Positions 43,874 through 52,388 of a stretch of 64,000 bases of DNA are shown here, piece after piece. The position numbers and the translations under genes were made by a program. The stretch comes from VAZQ01 sp963817135. Its GTDB lineage: Bacteria; Pseudomonadota; Alphaproteobacteria; Rhizobiales; Xanthobacteraceae. The notes beneath the pieces were generated by a model. That model saw only the letters and a list, made by a program, of their open reading frames with translations, was not told the origin of the DNA and did not search any database. Where the stretch lies: assembly GCA_963817135.1 (NCBI GenBank), contig CAWFNG010000014.1, positions 1-64,000 of the forward strand. Reading direction: 5' to 3'. Each line of letters opens with the position of its first letter. Positions within the stretch are counted from its first letter, which is position 1.

Positions 43874-45178
43874 CTAGTTGCCCGTTGCGGCGCTGTGAAT
43901 CCTGTCGACGTGCTCGGCCAGCACTTTCGGAATATCCTCGCGTTTGCCGGACAGCGCCGAGATGGCCATATCGGAATAGGCTTTGTGCACGGCGGGCCAT
44001 TCGGCAAAGTAGTACGCCGAGTGCGTAACCGGCGTCTGGTCGAACACCGCATGCTTGAGGGCGGCAAAGTCTTTGTCCTGGGCAGTAAGCGTCGGCCAAA
44101 GCTTTACATTCGGCGGCGGACCGCCGGTCTTCTTCCACATCTCGACCTGCCCGGCCTCATCGCTCATCATTGCGGAGAGCATCTCCTTGGCAAGTTTCTT
44201 GCGCTCCGCCGGCACGCCCTTGGGGATGGCCCAGCCCCAGATTTCGTTCCACGAGGTCGGCTTCTGTGCACGCGGGCCCATGGGGAAAGGTGCCATGCCT
44301 ACTTTGCCGACGATCTTGGAGCGCTTGGGGTCGTTGAACTCGCCGAAATGCGTGGAATCCACCAGCGTGAATGCGGCCTCGCCGGACATGAAGATTGCAT
44401 TGGCTTCGTTGCGGCCATAGGCGGTCATGCCGGGCGGACTTATTTTGTGGGTGTTGATGGCATCCCACCAGAACTCGACGATTTCGCGGTGGCAGGGCTC
44501 GGTGACCGCAGGCTCGAATTTCGCCGCCGCGAGCTTGTCGTTGTCGCGCTCGAACAGCGGCTTGAGGATATCGCAATTGTTGGCCCACATGGTCCACCAC
44601 AAGCTGAACCACGTGTTGTTCATGCTCATGCCGCCGACATAGCCCCATTTTACCTTACCCTCCTTCTGTAGCCGCTGGCTGACCGCGACCAACTGGGCAA
44701 AGGTTGTCGGCAACTCCTCGGGCTTAACGAGATCCGTGCGGTAAAAAAAAGTGCCGACGGTATGTGCCATGGGCACGACGGTGAGCTTTTTCTCGTCGTT
44801 CCAGAAAGCGAGCAGCGGCCACTGGTCCGCGTTCTCGATCCCTTTCACGTCGTCCGTCGTCTCCAGCCATTTTTTCCAGAGCTGACCCCAATCGTCGTTG
44901 TGCCATATGATGTCGAATTGGTCGGCTCCCGACGTGAGAGTGGCCGTCACTTTTTCCATGAACACGCTGTAGGCCATGGGCACGCGGGTCAGCTTGACCC
45001 CATGCTCCTTCGCCCACTTCTCCATGATGTCGAGCGATGCGTCCTGGATGGGATTTTTCATGTACCCGACTTTGAGCTCGCGCCCCTGCGCGTTGGCGCA
45101 TAAGCCGCTCGTCAGAACGACAAGAGTAATCGCGGCGAGAAATGAAAACCCGACGAAGCGCAGACGGAATTTGCGCAT
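43874..45178 (-). CDS. ABC transporter extracellular solute-binding protein (CUT1 type)
   Basis: The 434-residue protein has a signal peptide (MRKFRLRFVGFSFLAAITLV, cleaved near ANA). The mature part follows the type 1 sugar-binding layout: TRVPMAYSVFMEKVTATLTS, GADQFDIIWHNDDWGQLWKK, NTWFSLWWTMWANNCDI and GEAAFTLVDSTHFGEF. Start 45178 follows GGGAGGTG at a good distance. It delivers substrate to the permeases encoded downstream beyond the repeat. The linked CoA-transferase, MaoC and SDR genes hint at an acidic or carboxylated substrate rather than a plain sugar, which is inference. Confidence 0.92.
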   Translation of the reverse strand: MRKFRLRFVGFSFLAAITLVVLTSGLCANAQGRELKVGYMKNPIQDASLDIMEKWAKEHGVKLTRVPMAYSVFMEKVTATLTSGADQFDIIWHNDDWGQLWKKWLETTDDVKGIENADQWPLLAFWNDEKKLTVVPMAHTVGTFFYRTDLVKPEELPTTFAQLVAVSQRLQKEGKVKWGYVGGMSMNNTWFSLWWTMWANNCDILKPLFERDNDKLAAAKFEPAVTEPCHREIVEFWWDAINTHKISPPGMTAYGRNEANAIFMSGEAAFTLVDSTHFGEFNDPKRSKIVGKVGMAPFPMGPRAQKPTSWNEIWGWAIPKGVPAERKKLAKEMLSAMMSDEAGQVEMWKKTGGPPPNVKLWPTLTAQDKDFAALKHAVFDQTPVTHSAYYFAEWPAVHKAYSDMAISALSGKREDIPKVLAEHVDRIHSAATGN

Positions 45179-45319
45179 GGGCACCTCCCTGAGTTTTCTT
45201 GGTGGGCGCGCGAGTTTCAGCGGCGCCCGTTCACCCGCCATCACACACCTTTGGCAAGGCCAAGGCAATGCAAACGTGACGGCAAAACGCGCCGCAATGA
45301 TCCGTGTCCCGGATGCAGT

Positions 45320-45339
45320 GCAGCGCGCTAGCGCGCTGC
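45320..45339. terminator. Perfect palindrome downstream of the Uma2 gene
   Basis: GCAGCGCGCTAGCGCGCTGC is a perfect 20-base palindrome, inside the larger repeat GTCCCGGATGCAG...CGAGACAC (45306-45350). It lies just after the stop of the Uma2 gene on the minus strand. It lacks a T-run, so it may slow or end transcription only with help from Rho. Confidence 0.4.
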
Positions 45340-45352
45340 GCCCGAGACACAA

Positions 45353-45940
45353 TCAGCCGATGTCAGCTAAGCGGATCGAGAAATTCGGCAGCGCGCTCGT
45401 GGTGAGCAATTCGGTGGGAGCCAATTCGAGGATGGAAGACCAGCCCTCACCGGCGGGCCCGGTATGAATCCAGGTGATGCGCTCATTGGCATCGACGACC
45501 CAGAATTCCTGGACCCGGTGCCGGGCGTAAAGGCGCGCTTTCAATCCCTTGTCATAGCTGAGACTTGATGCTGCCACTTCGATCGCGAGCAAGACATTAC
45601 CCGGCTCGATATATGTGAAATTTGCGTCTGATTTGAGTGCTGCGACGCGCTTGAATACCGCTAAATCCGGCTCCAACAAAGTATTGTCGGCAAACTGAAG
45701 GGTAATCTCCGCACCCATTCTCGTGTCGTCTGGCAGCGCACGTGCAATTGCCGCGGTCAAGGCGCCTTTGATCAATTCGTGTGAATACCCTTTGGCGGAC
45801 ATCATCACGAGATCACCATCCACCAGCTCGAAGCGCTCTTTCTCGCCAAGAATCCCGGTCTCGACCATACGCCAGATGTCATGCACGGTGAACGCCCGTC
45901 GAGGCAAACCGTCTGCTGCGCGTGTTAGGGCAATGTTCAT
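45353..45940 (-). CDS. Uma2 family nuclease-like protein
   Basis: The 195-residue protein shows the DUF820/Uma2 PD-(D/E)XK layout: ELVDGDLVMMSAKGYSHELI, LEPDLAVFKRVAAL with the metal-binding Asp, and VLLAIEVAASSLSYDKGLKA with the Glu, where the usual Lys position is Ala or Ser. It ends SALPNFSIRLADIG. The ATG at 45940 (MNIALTRAADG) is chosen because the protein fold begins shortly after. Function of this family is unsettled. A broken relative is at 8901-9369. Confidence 0.85.
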   Translation of the reverse strand: MNIALTRAADGLPRRAFTVHDIWRMVETGILGEKERFELVDGDLVMMSAKGYSHELIKGALTAAIARALPDDTRMGAEITLQFADNTLLEPDLAVFKRVAALKSDANFTYIEPGNVLLAIEVAASSLSYDKGLKARLYARHRVQEFWVVDANERITWIHTGPAGEGWSSILELAPTELLTTSALPNFSIRLADIG

Positions 45941-46011
45941 GAGCGCACCATTGCTATTGCACTGTGCAATATAATGCGAAATGAGGATTTCCGCGACTGC
46001 TCCCTGCCGGG

Positions 46012-47472
46012 CTAGCGGCTGACAGCCTCGCGCCAATTGTTTTTTCCCGCCGCCGCAAGCAGCGCCGCGACGTCGATATTCTCCTCGCCGGGAACACGGA
46101 TACGCTTGAAACGCATCTCGTCTGAGTCTAGCGGCTTGGTTGCATCAAGTCCCATCTTGGCGCCGACGCCGTTGCGGGTCGACGGATCGAGCTTCGACCC
46201 CTGACTTTCCGGCACAATGACGAGATCGCGGTCAGCCTGGAAACGCGTCGCTACCGCCCATTCGACCTCGGCGGGATTGTGAATGTCCACATCCTCGTCG
46301 ACCACCACGACGTGCTTGACATCGTAATGTCCGGCAAAAGCGCCGAGCATCACATTCTTGGCTTCCCCCTCCTGACGTTTGCGCATTTGCACGTAGAGGT
46401 GATAGCGGCATGCGCCGCCCGGCGCGAGATAAACATCGCGGACATTGGGAAAGCTGCGCTTGAGGTGCGCCAGCAAAGTCGCCTCGCGCGGAATGGCGCC
46501 GAGCAGCAGGTGCTCGCGGCCGCCGCCGACGATCGTATGGAAGATCGCGTCCTTGCGGTGGGTCACCGCGTCCACTTCCATCACGTGGCGGTCCGCGCGT
46601 TCGCCGTAATACTGCGGGAATTCGCCGAACGGCCCTTCCGGCTCGCGCACCAACGGCAGCAAGCGGCCTTCAATGACGAACTCCGCCTGCGCTGGCACGC
46701 GCAGTTCGCTGGTGAGGCACTTGACCACCGTGAGCGGCTCCCCCTGCAGCGCGCCGGCAATCTCAAGCTCGTCCACATCGATCGCAGCAATCGCCTGGGA
46801 GGCAAGCAATGTGAGCGGATCGACGCCGACCACAATGGCGGCGGGCAGCGGCTCACCCCTCCCCTCCGCCATTTCGAAGAACATGTGGGCATGGCGAGGC
46901 AGCAACAGCACCCCCAATCGATTGCGGCCGCTCAGCTGACAGCGGTGGATGGATACATTCTGTCTGCCGGTGCGGGGATTGCGGGTGACCATGAGGCCGG
47001 CGGTGATATAGGGGCCGCTGTCGTGCTCGTTGTGAACGGGAAGGGGCAGAATGCGCGCAAGATCTACCTCGCGATGAACGACCTCCTGCGCAGGGCTCGA
47101 GGGCGTTTCGTGCCAGGGAATGGGGTTAAGCGCCGCATCCTGAAAGCGCGACAGCAGCTCGCTTTCCTCCACCGCCATCGCCTGTGCCATCCATCCACGG
47201 TCGGACATGAGCCCGGAAATCACCGCAATGGGGTGCCCGCCCGGACGGGGAAACAGCGTCGCGCGCTGGCCGTCGAGACGCTTGGCAATGGCCGCCAGCT
47301 CGAAGCGAAGCCCGATGCCGGGCTTGAGCACTGCCAATCGACCGCGCGCTTCCAGGTGATCGAGCCACTCGCGCAGCGAGCGAATGGGTTGCGGCGCATT
47401 GTCGCCATGACGCCGCGCAGCGCCCGCAGCAGCAAATCCCCCGCCTTGAATGGCGCCGCCGACCTCAGTCAT
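46012..47472 (-). CDS. UbiD family prenylated-FMN decarboxylase
   Basis: The 486-residue enzyme has the UbiD fold. Residues of the prFMN/metal site include NVSIHRCQLSGRNRLG and the Glu of REPEGPFGEFPQYYG; a late DVDIHNPAEVEWAVATRFQA segment and SKLDPSTRNGVGAKMGLDAT match aromatic or acrylic acid decarboxylases of this family. It needs prenylated FMN made by UbiX, which is not encoded here. It is divergent from the CoA-ligase gene across 124 bases, so both may answer to one regulator and serve the same aromatic acid pathway. Confidence 0.9.
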   Translation of the reverse strand: MTEVGGAIQGGGFAAAGAARRHGDNAPQPIRSLREWLDHLEARGRLAVLKPGIGLRFELAAIAKRLDGQRATLFPRPGGHPIAVISGLMSDRGWMAQAMAVEESELLSRFQDAALNPIPWHETPSSPAQEVVHREVDLARILPLPVHNEHDSGPYITAGLMVTRNPRTGRQNVSIHRCQLSGRNRLGVLLLPRHAHMFFEMAEGRGEPLPAAIVVGVDPLTLLASQAIAAIDVDELEIAGALQGEPLTVVKCLTSELRVPAQAEFVIEGRLLPLVREPEGPFGEFPQYYGERADRHVMEVDAVTHRKDAIFHTIVGGGREHLLLGAIPREATLLAHLKRSFPNVRDVYLAPGGACRYHLYVQMRKRQEGEAKNVMLGAFAGHYDVKHVVVVDEDVDIHNPAEVEWAVATRFQADRDLVIVPESQGSKLDPSTRNGVGAKMGLDATKPLDSDEMRFKRIRVPGEENIDVAALLAAAGKNNWREAVSR

Positions 47473-47596
47473 ATTGGTCCCGATGCGAACGGCATTCCTG
47501 GGGATGTATCATTGCGAAGCCCCGCAGGTCCAACGCGCCTGACGCAAATTTTCGCGGTTGCGAGGGCTCTCGCGTAGACAATGCAGAGCAGGTGCC

Positions 47597-49156
47597 ATGC
47601 TTGATCTCGGCAGAAGCTTTCTCGCCAGCGTCGCCCGCGACCCCGATGCCCTCGCCATCGTCGATGGCGAGGTCCGCCTGACATACAGCGACTGGTACAA
47701 AAAAATCTCTGCCGTGGTTTGCGCCTTTGACGGGCTTGGACTTGCTGCCGGCGACCACCTCGTAACCGTGCTGCAGAACCGCTGGCAGGCGGCGACCGTG
47801 CATTGGGCGTGTCAATTCGCCGGCATCATTGTCACGCCCCTGAATTGGCGATCGAGCGCCGAGGAACTCGATTTCTGCCTGGCCGATGCCGAAGCTAACG
47901 CCCTTGTATACGAGAGCGTATCAACCAAATCGGTGCAGTCCTCGCATGCAGCGCGCAATCGAATGCGCATCAGTCTGGGATGGCCTGAGGCCGGAGAACA
48001 TGCGTTCGATTCGTTTCTCGGCAAGAAGGCACAAGCAGCGGAGCCGCGGGCCGATCCCGAGGCGTGGTCGGTGATGCTCTATACCTCCGGCACCACGGCA
48101 CGTCCCAAAGGGGTGCCGCGGCGCCAGCGTGCAGAACGCGCCGCAGCGCTCGCCCATGTCGCACAGAACCTCTACGCGCACGGCGAGCGCACCCTCGGCG
48201 TCATGCCGCTTTACCACACCATGGGGGTTCGCTCGCTCATTGCCATGTCGCTCATTGGCGGGGCTTTCATCTGCCTGCCGCGTTTCGACCCCGCACGCGC
48301 ACTGGCCCTGATCGAGCAGGAGAAGGTCACCAATCTCTATCTGGTGCCCACCCTGTATCATGATTTGTTGCATCATGAAGCGTTCAAGGGGACGCAGTTG
48401 AGTTCGGTCCGCAAGCTCGGCTTTGCCGGCGCGCCCATGACCGATGGCTTGCTGCGCCAGCTGAGCGAAGCGTTCAAGCCCGACCTCTTCGTCAACCACT
48501 ACGGCTCCTCCGAGATCTATACCTTCACCATCGAGCAGAACGCCGCCGCCAAGCCCGGCTCGGCCGGTCGCGCCGGCATCAATCAGCTCATCCGGGTGGT
48601 GCCACTTGGCGCCCGTTCGGTAGATGAGGTGGCGAAAGTGGGCGAAGAGGGAGAGATCATCGCGCTCCTTGCCGGCGATGAATCGTTCGACGGCTACTGG
48701 CGCCGGCCGGACGCCGACGCCAAGGCGCTGCGCGATGGCTGGTATTTCACCGGGGATACCGGATGGTTCGACAGTGACGGCGATCTATTCGTCAGCGGGC
48801 GCGTCGACGACATGATCATCACCGGAGGCGAGAACGTCTCGCCGGTCGAGATCGAAAGCTGTCTGTCGCTGCATCCCGCGGTATCGGAAGTGGCCGTCGT
48901 CGGCATCGCCGACGAGCGCTGGGGCAAGATCGTGGCAGCCTTCATCAAGCGACGCCAGCAAGTGTCGCCGGACGAACTTGACCAATTCTGCTGCACATCG
49001 GGTCTCGCAAATTTCAAGCGGCCACGGCGATATGTGTTTGTCGAGGCAATACCGAAATCACCGGTGGGCAAGCTCTTGCGCCGAAAATTGGTGGCCGGCG
49101 AATATGACCCGGAGCGCAGAGAGGACGTCATGCGCCGCAAAGGAGCAGCACAATGA
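47597..49156 (+). CDS. AMP-forming acyl/aryl-CoA synthetase
   Basis: The 519-residue ligase carries the adenylation motif MLYTSGTTARPKGVPRR (about 161-176), NHYGSSEIYTF, the hinge YFTGDTGWFDSDG and the catalytic C-terminal Lys in SPVGKLLRRK. It joins a carboxylic acid to CoA with ATP. Layout resembles 4-chlorobenzoate/benzoate-CoA ligases and long-chain relatives; the substrate is open. ATG 47597 (MLDLGRSFLAS) is chosen as the fold begins there. It overlaps the crotonase gene by ATGA, and a UbiD gene lies divergently. Confidence 0.9.
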   Translation: MLDLGRSFLASVARDPDALAIVDGEVRLTYSDWYKKISAVVCAFDGLGLAAGDHLVTVLQNRWQAATVHWACQFAGIIVTPLNWRSSAEELDFCLADAEANALVYESVSTKSVQSSHAARNRMRISLGWPEAGEHAFDSFLGKKAQAAEPRADPEAWSVMLYTSGTTARPKGVPRRQRAERAAALAHVAQNLYAHGERTLGVMPLYHTMGVRSLIAMSLIGGAFICLPRFDPARALALIEQEKVTNLYLVPTLYHDLLHHEAFKGTQLSSVRKLGFAGAPMTDGLLRQLSEAFKPDLFVNHYGSSEIYTFTIEQNAAAKPGSAGRAGINQLIRVVPLGARSVDEVAKVGEEGEIIALLAGDESFDGYWRRPDADAKALRDGWYFTGDTGWFDSDGDLFVSGRVDDMIITGGENVSPVEIESCLSLHPAVSEVAVVGIADERWGKIVAAFIKRRQQVSPDELDQFCCTSGLANFKRPRRYVFVEAIPKSPVGKLLRRKLVAGEYDPERREDVMRRKGAAQ

Positions 49157-49953
49157 ACTCTCCCTTCTCCGATCCGCGTCTTGCGAGCCTCGATGGCTTT
49201 CGCGTTGAGATCGATCCCGCGCGCGAGCGTGCCGACGTCATTCTCGACCGGCCTCCCTTTAACATCGTCTCCATGCCACAGCGCGATCAGTTGCGACTCG
49301 TATTCGAGTTTCTGGAGGACGACGCGCGCGTACGGGTGATCGTGCTGCGCGCGGCAGGCGAGCATTTCTCGAGCGGCGGCAATATCAAGGGTTTCCTGGA
49401 GGCAAGCGCGGAACACGTCTCCAAGCTTGCCTGGAACATTGCCGCCCCGGCGCGCTGCGCAAAGCCGGTGATCGCCGCCAATCGCGGTTATTGTTTCGGC
49501 GTAGGCTTTGAATTTTCACTCGCTTGCGACTTCCGCATTGCGTCGGAAACCTGTTTCTACGCGCTTCCGGAGCAGCGGCTCGGACAGATCCCCGGCTCTG
49601 GCGGCTCCGCGCGCCTGCAAAAGATCATTGGCATCACCCGCACGAAGGACATCGTAATGCGCTCGCGCCGCATCTCAGGCAAGCAAGCCTATGAATGGGG
49701 GATCGCGACGGAATGGGTCCCTGACGAGCGATTGGAACCGGCGACCGATGCGCTGGTCGAGGAATTGCGCGCGTTCTCCCCGCTTGCCCAGCGCACCGCG
49801 AAAAAACTTCTCAACGATACCGAGGATTCCACGCTGTCCCTTGCCATCGAGCTCGAGGGCCATTGCTACAGCCGGCTGCGACAATCGGACGATTTCCGCG
49901 AAGGCGTGGATGCCTTCCACAGTAAGCGCCCGGCCAAATTCAAGGGGACCTGA
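49153..49953 (+). CDS. Enoyl-CoA hydratase/isomerase (crotonase family)
   Basis: The 266-residue crotonase has the oxyanion-hole segments GEHFSSGGNIKGFLEAS and ANRGYCFGVGFEFSLACDFR, and the active-site region LPEQRLGQIPGSGGSARLQK. It would hydrate or isomerise an acyl-CoA, possibly a dienoyl- or cyclic ring intermediate, as it is translationally coupled to the CoA-ligase gene. One of the catalytic Glu positions is occupied by the E of PEQRLG and another by Gly/Ser, so the exact reaction cannot be stated. Confidence 0.9.
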   Translation: MNSPFSDPRLASLDGFRVEIDPARERADVILDRPPFNIVSMPQRDQLRLVFEFLEDDARVRVIVLRAAGEHFSSGGNIKGFLEASAEHVSKLAWNIAAPARCAKPVIAANRGYCFGVGFEFSLACDFRIASETCFYALPEQRLGQIPGSGGSARLQKIIGITRTKDIVMRSRRISGKQAYEWGIATEWVPDERLEPATDALVEELRAFSPLAQRTAKKLLNDTEDSTLSLAIELEGHCYSRLRQSDDFREGVDAFHSKRPAKFKGT

Positions 49954-50016
49954 CGCCCACAGCGGATTGGCGAGCGAACCTACTCTGAGGACGAGTTTTC
50001 AAAGGAAACATGAGCG

Positions 50017-51006
50017 ATGCAACCGACAAGTCGAAGCAAGTGGAGATTGGTTTTTTTCGCATGGATGGCCTTGTCGCTGTTCGGCGGCAGGTTCGTGCAT
50101 GCGCAGAGCTATCCCACGCGACCGATTCAAGTGATCGTTCCGTTTGCCGGCGGCAGCGCGAGCGATGTCGTCACCCGCATCCTGCTCGATCGGGCGGGGA
50201 AGACGATCGGCCAGCCATTCATCATCGACAACCGGCCGGGTGCCGGCGGGAATATCGGCACCCAAGCCGGCGCCCGCGCAACACCCGACGGCTACACCTT
50301 GGTCGCAACCGGCTCGGGACCGGTCGCCGCCAACAAGACGCTCTATCGCGATCTCGGTTACGATCCGGAGAAGGACTTCGCGCCAATTGCGCTTATCGCA
50401 GTCTTTCCCATTGTCGTGGTGGCAAGCACGAAACTACCGGTGAATACGCTCGCCGAGTTGATCGCCTACGCGAAAACGCATCCGGAACTCAATTATGGGT
50501 CGGTGGGAATCGGCAGTTCGCAGCATCTCGCCGGGGCGTATTTCGGGCAGATCGAGGGGCTTTCGCTCACTCACGTGCCTTATCGCAATATTGCGCAATA
50601 CACGACCGACTTGATCGCAGGCGCGGTGCCGCTCGGCTTTCAGTGGCTTCCCAACGTGCTTGCCGCGCTCAACAGCGGAGGGGCCAAGGCGCTCGCCGTG
50701 GCAAGCAAGACGCGACTGGCAGCCCTGCCCAATGTTCCAACAACCGCGGAGGTTGGTGTCCCGAATTACGAGGTTTCCGGATGGTTCGTGATGTTGGCCC
50801 CACATGGAACTCCGCAGCCCATCATCGACAAGCTCAACCATGAACTCAACGCTGCGCTCATGGATACATCCGTGCGCGAGAAATTTGCTGAGCAGGGGGC
50901 GCAACCCGTCGTCATGAGCCCGCAAGAGCTTGCCGCCTTCATTGCCTCCGAAACGCTGAAGTGGGCCAAGGTCATCACCACCGCGGGCATTCCGCAAATC
51001 CAGTGA
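50017..51006 (+). CDS. TctC/Bug-type periplasmic carboxylate-binding protein
   Basis: The 329-residue protein starts with a signal peptide (residues 1-29, ending HAQ) and continues SYPTRPIQVIVPFAGGSASD, RPGAGGNIGTQAGARATPDG and a C-terminal lobe ending TAGIPQIQ. Bug receptors bind small carboxylates or aromatic acids in the periplasm. No TctA/TctB membrane genes are in the window, typical of the large orphan Bug group in such bacteria. Its stop overlaps the GTG start of the monooxygenase gene, so binding protein and oxidation enzyme are coupled. Confidence 0.92.
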   Translation: MQPTSRSKWRLVFFAWMALSLFGGRFVHAQSYPTRPIQVIVPFAGGSASDVVTRILLDRAGKTIGQPFIIDNRPGAGGNIGTQAGARATPDGYTLVATGSGPVAANKTLYRDLGYDPEKDFAPIALIAVFPIVVVASTKLPVNTLAELIAYAKTHPELNYGSVGIGSSQHLAGAYFGQIEGLSLTHVPYRNIAQYTTDLIAGAVPLGFQWLPNVLAALNSGGAKALAVASKTRLAALPNVPTTAEVGVPNYEVSGWFVMLAPHGTPQPIIDKLNHELNAALMDTSVREKFAEQGAQPVVMSPQELAAFIASETLKWAKVITTAGIPQIQ

Positions 51007-52190
51007 CGGTCGATCAACGCGTCTTTATCGCCGGTGCGGGGCCGGTCGGCCTCGTCGCCGCCGCCAATCTCGTCGGCAATGGCGTGCCGGTGAAGGTGTT
51101 CGAAGCCGGGCCTGATCTCAGCGAAGAGTCGCGCGCTTCGACGTTTCACCCTCCCACTCTCGACATGCTCGGCCGCCTTGGGGCCGCACAGCCACTGATC
51201 GCGCAAGGATTGCTGGCACCGCAGTTTCAGTACCGCAGCAAGCGGCACGGCGTTCTCGGGCAATTCGACTTTGCGACAATCGCCGATGCCACCGAGCATC
51301 CCTACCGCGTCCAGTGCGAGCAATCCAAGCTCACGCGCATTCTGTACGAGCAACTGCGCGGCAAGGCGGAGTTCGAACTGCAATTCCATAGCCGGGTCGC
51401 CGGCGTTACCCAGGAGGAGGAAGGGGTCAGCGTTTCCATTGAACGAAATGGCATGAGCGAAACGCATTCGGGCCGCTGGCTCATCGGCGCCGATGGCGCG
51501 CGCAGCGAGGTGCGCCGCTCGCTCGGCATCGACTTTGCAGGCTTCACCTGGCCCGAACGTTTTCTGGTCGTGAGCACGCCGTTCGATTTTCGCAACTTGA
51601 TCCCCGACCTGGTGGCAGTGAGCTATGTATGCGATCCGCAGCGTTGGCACTTCCTGCTGCAAATTCCCGGCCTCTGCCGCGTGATGTTTCCGGTCGCAGC
51701 GAGCGAAAGTGACGAGCTGGCGCTGACGCCGAAATTCGCGCAGTCGCTGATGGCCAAGGTTGTCACAGGGATTTCCAATTACGAGATTGCCCATGTGACG
51801 CTTTATCGGGTACATCAGCGCGTCGCTGGCACCTTCAGGCTCGGACGCGCGTTTCTTGTCGGCGACGCCGCGCACATCAACAACCCGCTTGGCGGGATGG
51901 GCATGAATGGCGGCATTCACGATGCCGTCAATTTGACCGAACGGCTGGTCGAAGTCTGGCGCGGGACAAAATCGGAAAGCGAGCTTGACCGCTATGACCG
52001 CCAGCGCCGGCTGGTCACACTTGAATACATCCAGAAGCAATCGATTCAAAACAAGCGCAATCTCGAATCGGATGGCACGGAGTTCAAGCAGGAGCTCGCC
52101 GAGATTGCCGCGGATGCGCGCCGCGCGCATGACTATCTGCTGCGGGTATCTATGATTGCGAGCCTGCGCCGCGCGCAGGAGCTGGGCTAG
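51003..52190 (+). CDS. FAD-dependent aromatic monooxygenase (PHBH fold)
   Basis: The 395-residue flavoprotein starts with the GTG at 51003 that overlaps the upstream stop (GTGA). It has VFIAGAGPVGLVAAANL (dinucleotide motif), the NAD(P)H-related LIGADGARSEVRRSLGIDFA and the FAD ribityl motif GDAAHINNPLGGMGMNGG. This is the class A single-component hydroxylase layout of p-hydroxybenzoate, phenol and salicylate hydroxylases. It is expected to hydroxylate an aromatic acid, in line with neighbouring genes. Confidence 0.92.
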   Translation: MTVDQRVFIAGAGPVGLVAAANLVGNGVPVKVFEAGPDLSEESRASTFHPPTLDMLGRLGAAQPLIAQGLLAPQFQYRSKRHGVLGQFDFATIADATEHPYRVQCEQSKLTRILYEQLRGKAEFELQFHSRVAGVTQEEEGVSVSIERNGMSETHSGRWLIGADGARSEVRRSLGIDFAGFTWPERFLVVSTPFDFRNLIPDLVAVSYVCDPQRWHFLLQIPGLCRVMFPVAASESDELALTPKFAQSLMAKVVTGISNYEIAHVTLYRVHQRVAGTFRLGRAFLVGDAAHINNPLGGMGMNGGIHDAVNLTERLVEVWRGTKSESELDRYDRQRRLVTLEYIQKQSIQNKRNLESDGTEFKQELAEIAADARRAHDYLLRVSMIASLRRAQELG

Positions 52191-52202
52191 ACAAAGGGGT
52201 CT

Positions 52203-52323
52203 GTCATTCCGGGGCGCCGTGCAGCGAAGCGGAGCGGCGAACCCGGAATCCATAATCACAGACCGGGGTTATGGATTCCGGACTCTCGGCCCTCGCTGCG
52301 CTTCGGCCTCGCCCCGGAATGAC
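52203..52323. repeat. Long inverted intergenic repeat (family C)
   Basis: It begins GTCATTCCGGGGCG and ends GCCCCGGAATGAC, with inner arms CCGGAATCCATAAT / TTATGGATTCCGG. The whole 121-base unit can fold into one long hairpin. This class is common between genes in Bradyrhizobium and Rhodopseudomonas relatives. It separates the monooxygenase gene from the molybdenum enzyme gene. Confidence 0.9.
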
Positions 52324-52388
52324 TACAACAAATAATTTGCAGCTAATTTACGTACTTCCCGGTAGAGTCTATTATTCGCGAGTCAATC

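Noticed and set aside
46279..47577. 432-codon plus-strand frame
   Set aside because: Antisense to the UbiD gene, which has all its family motifs.
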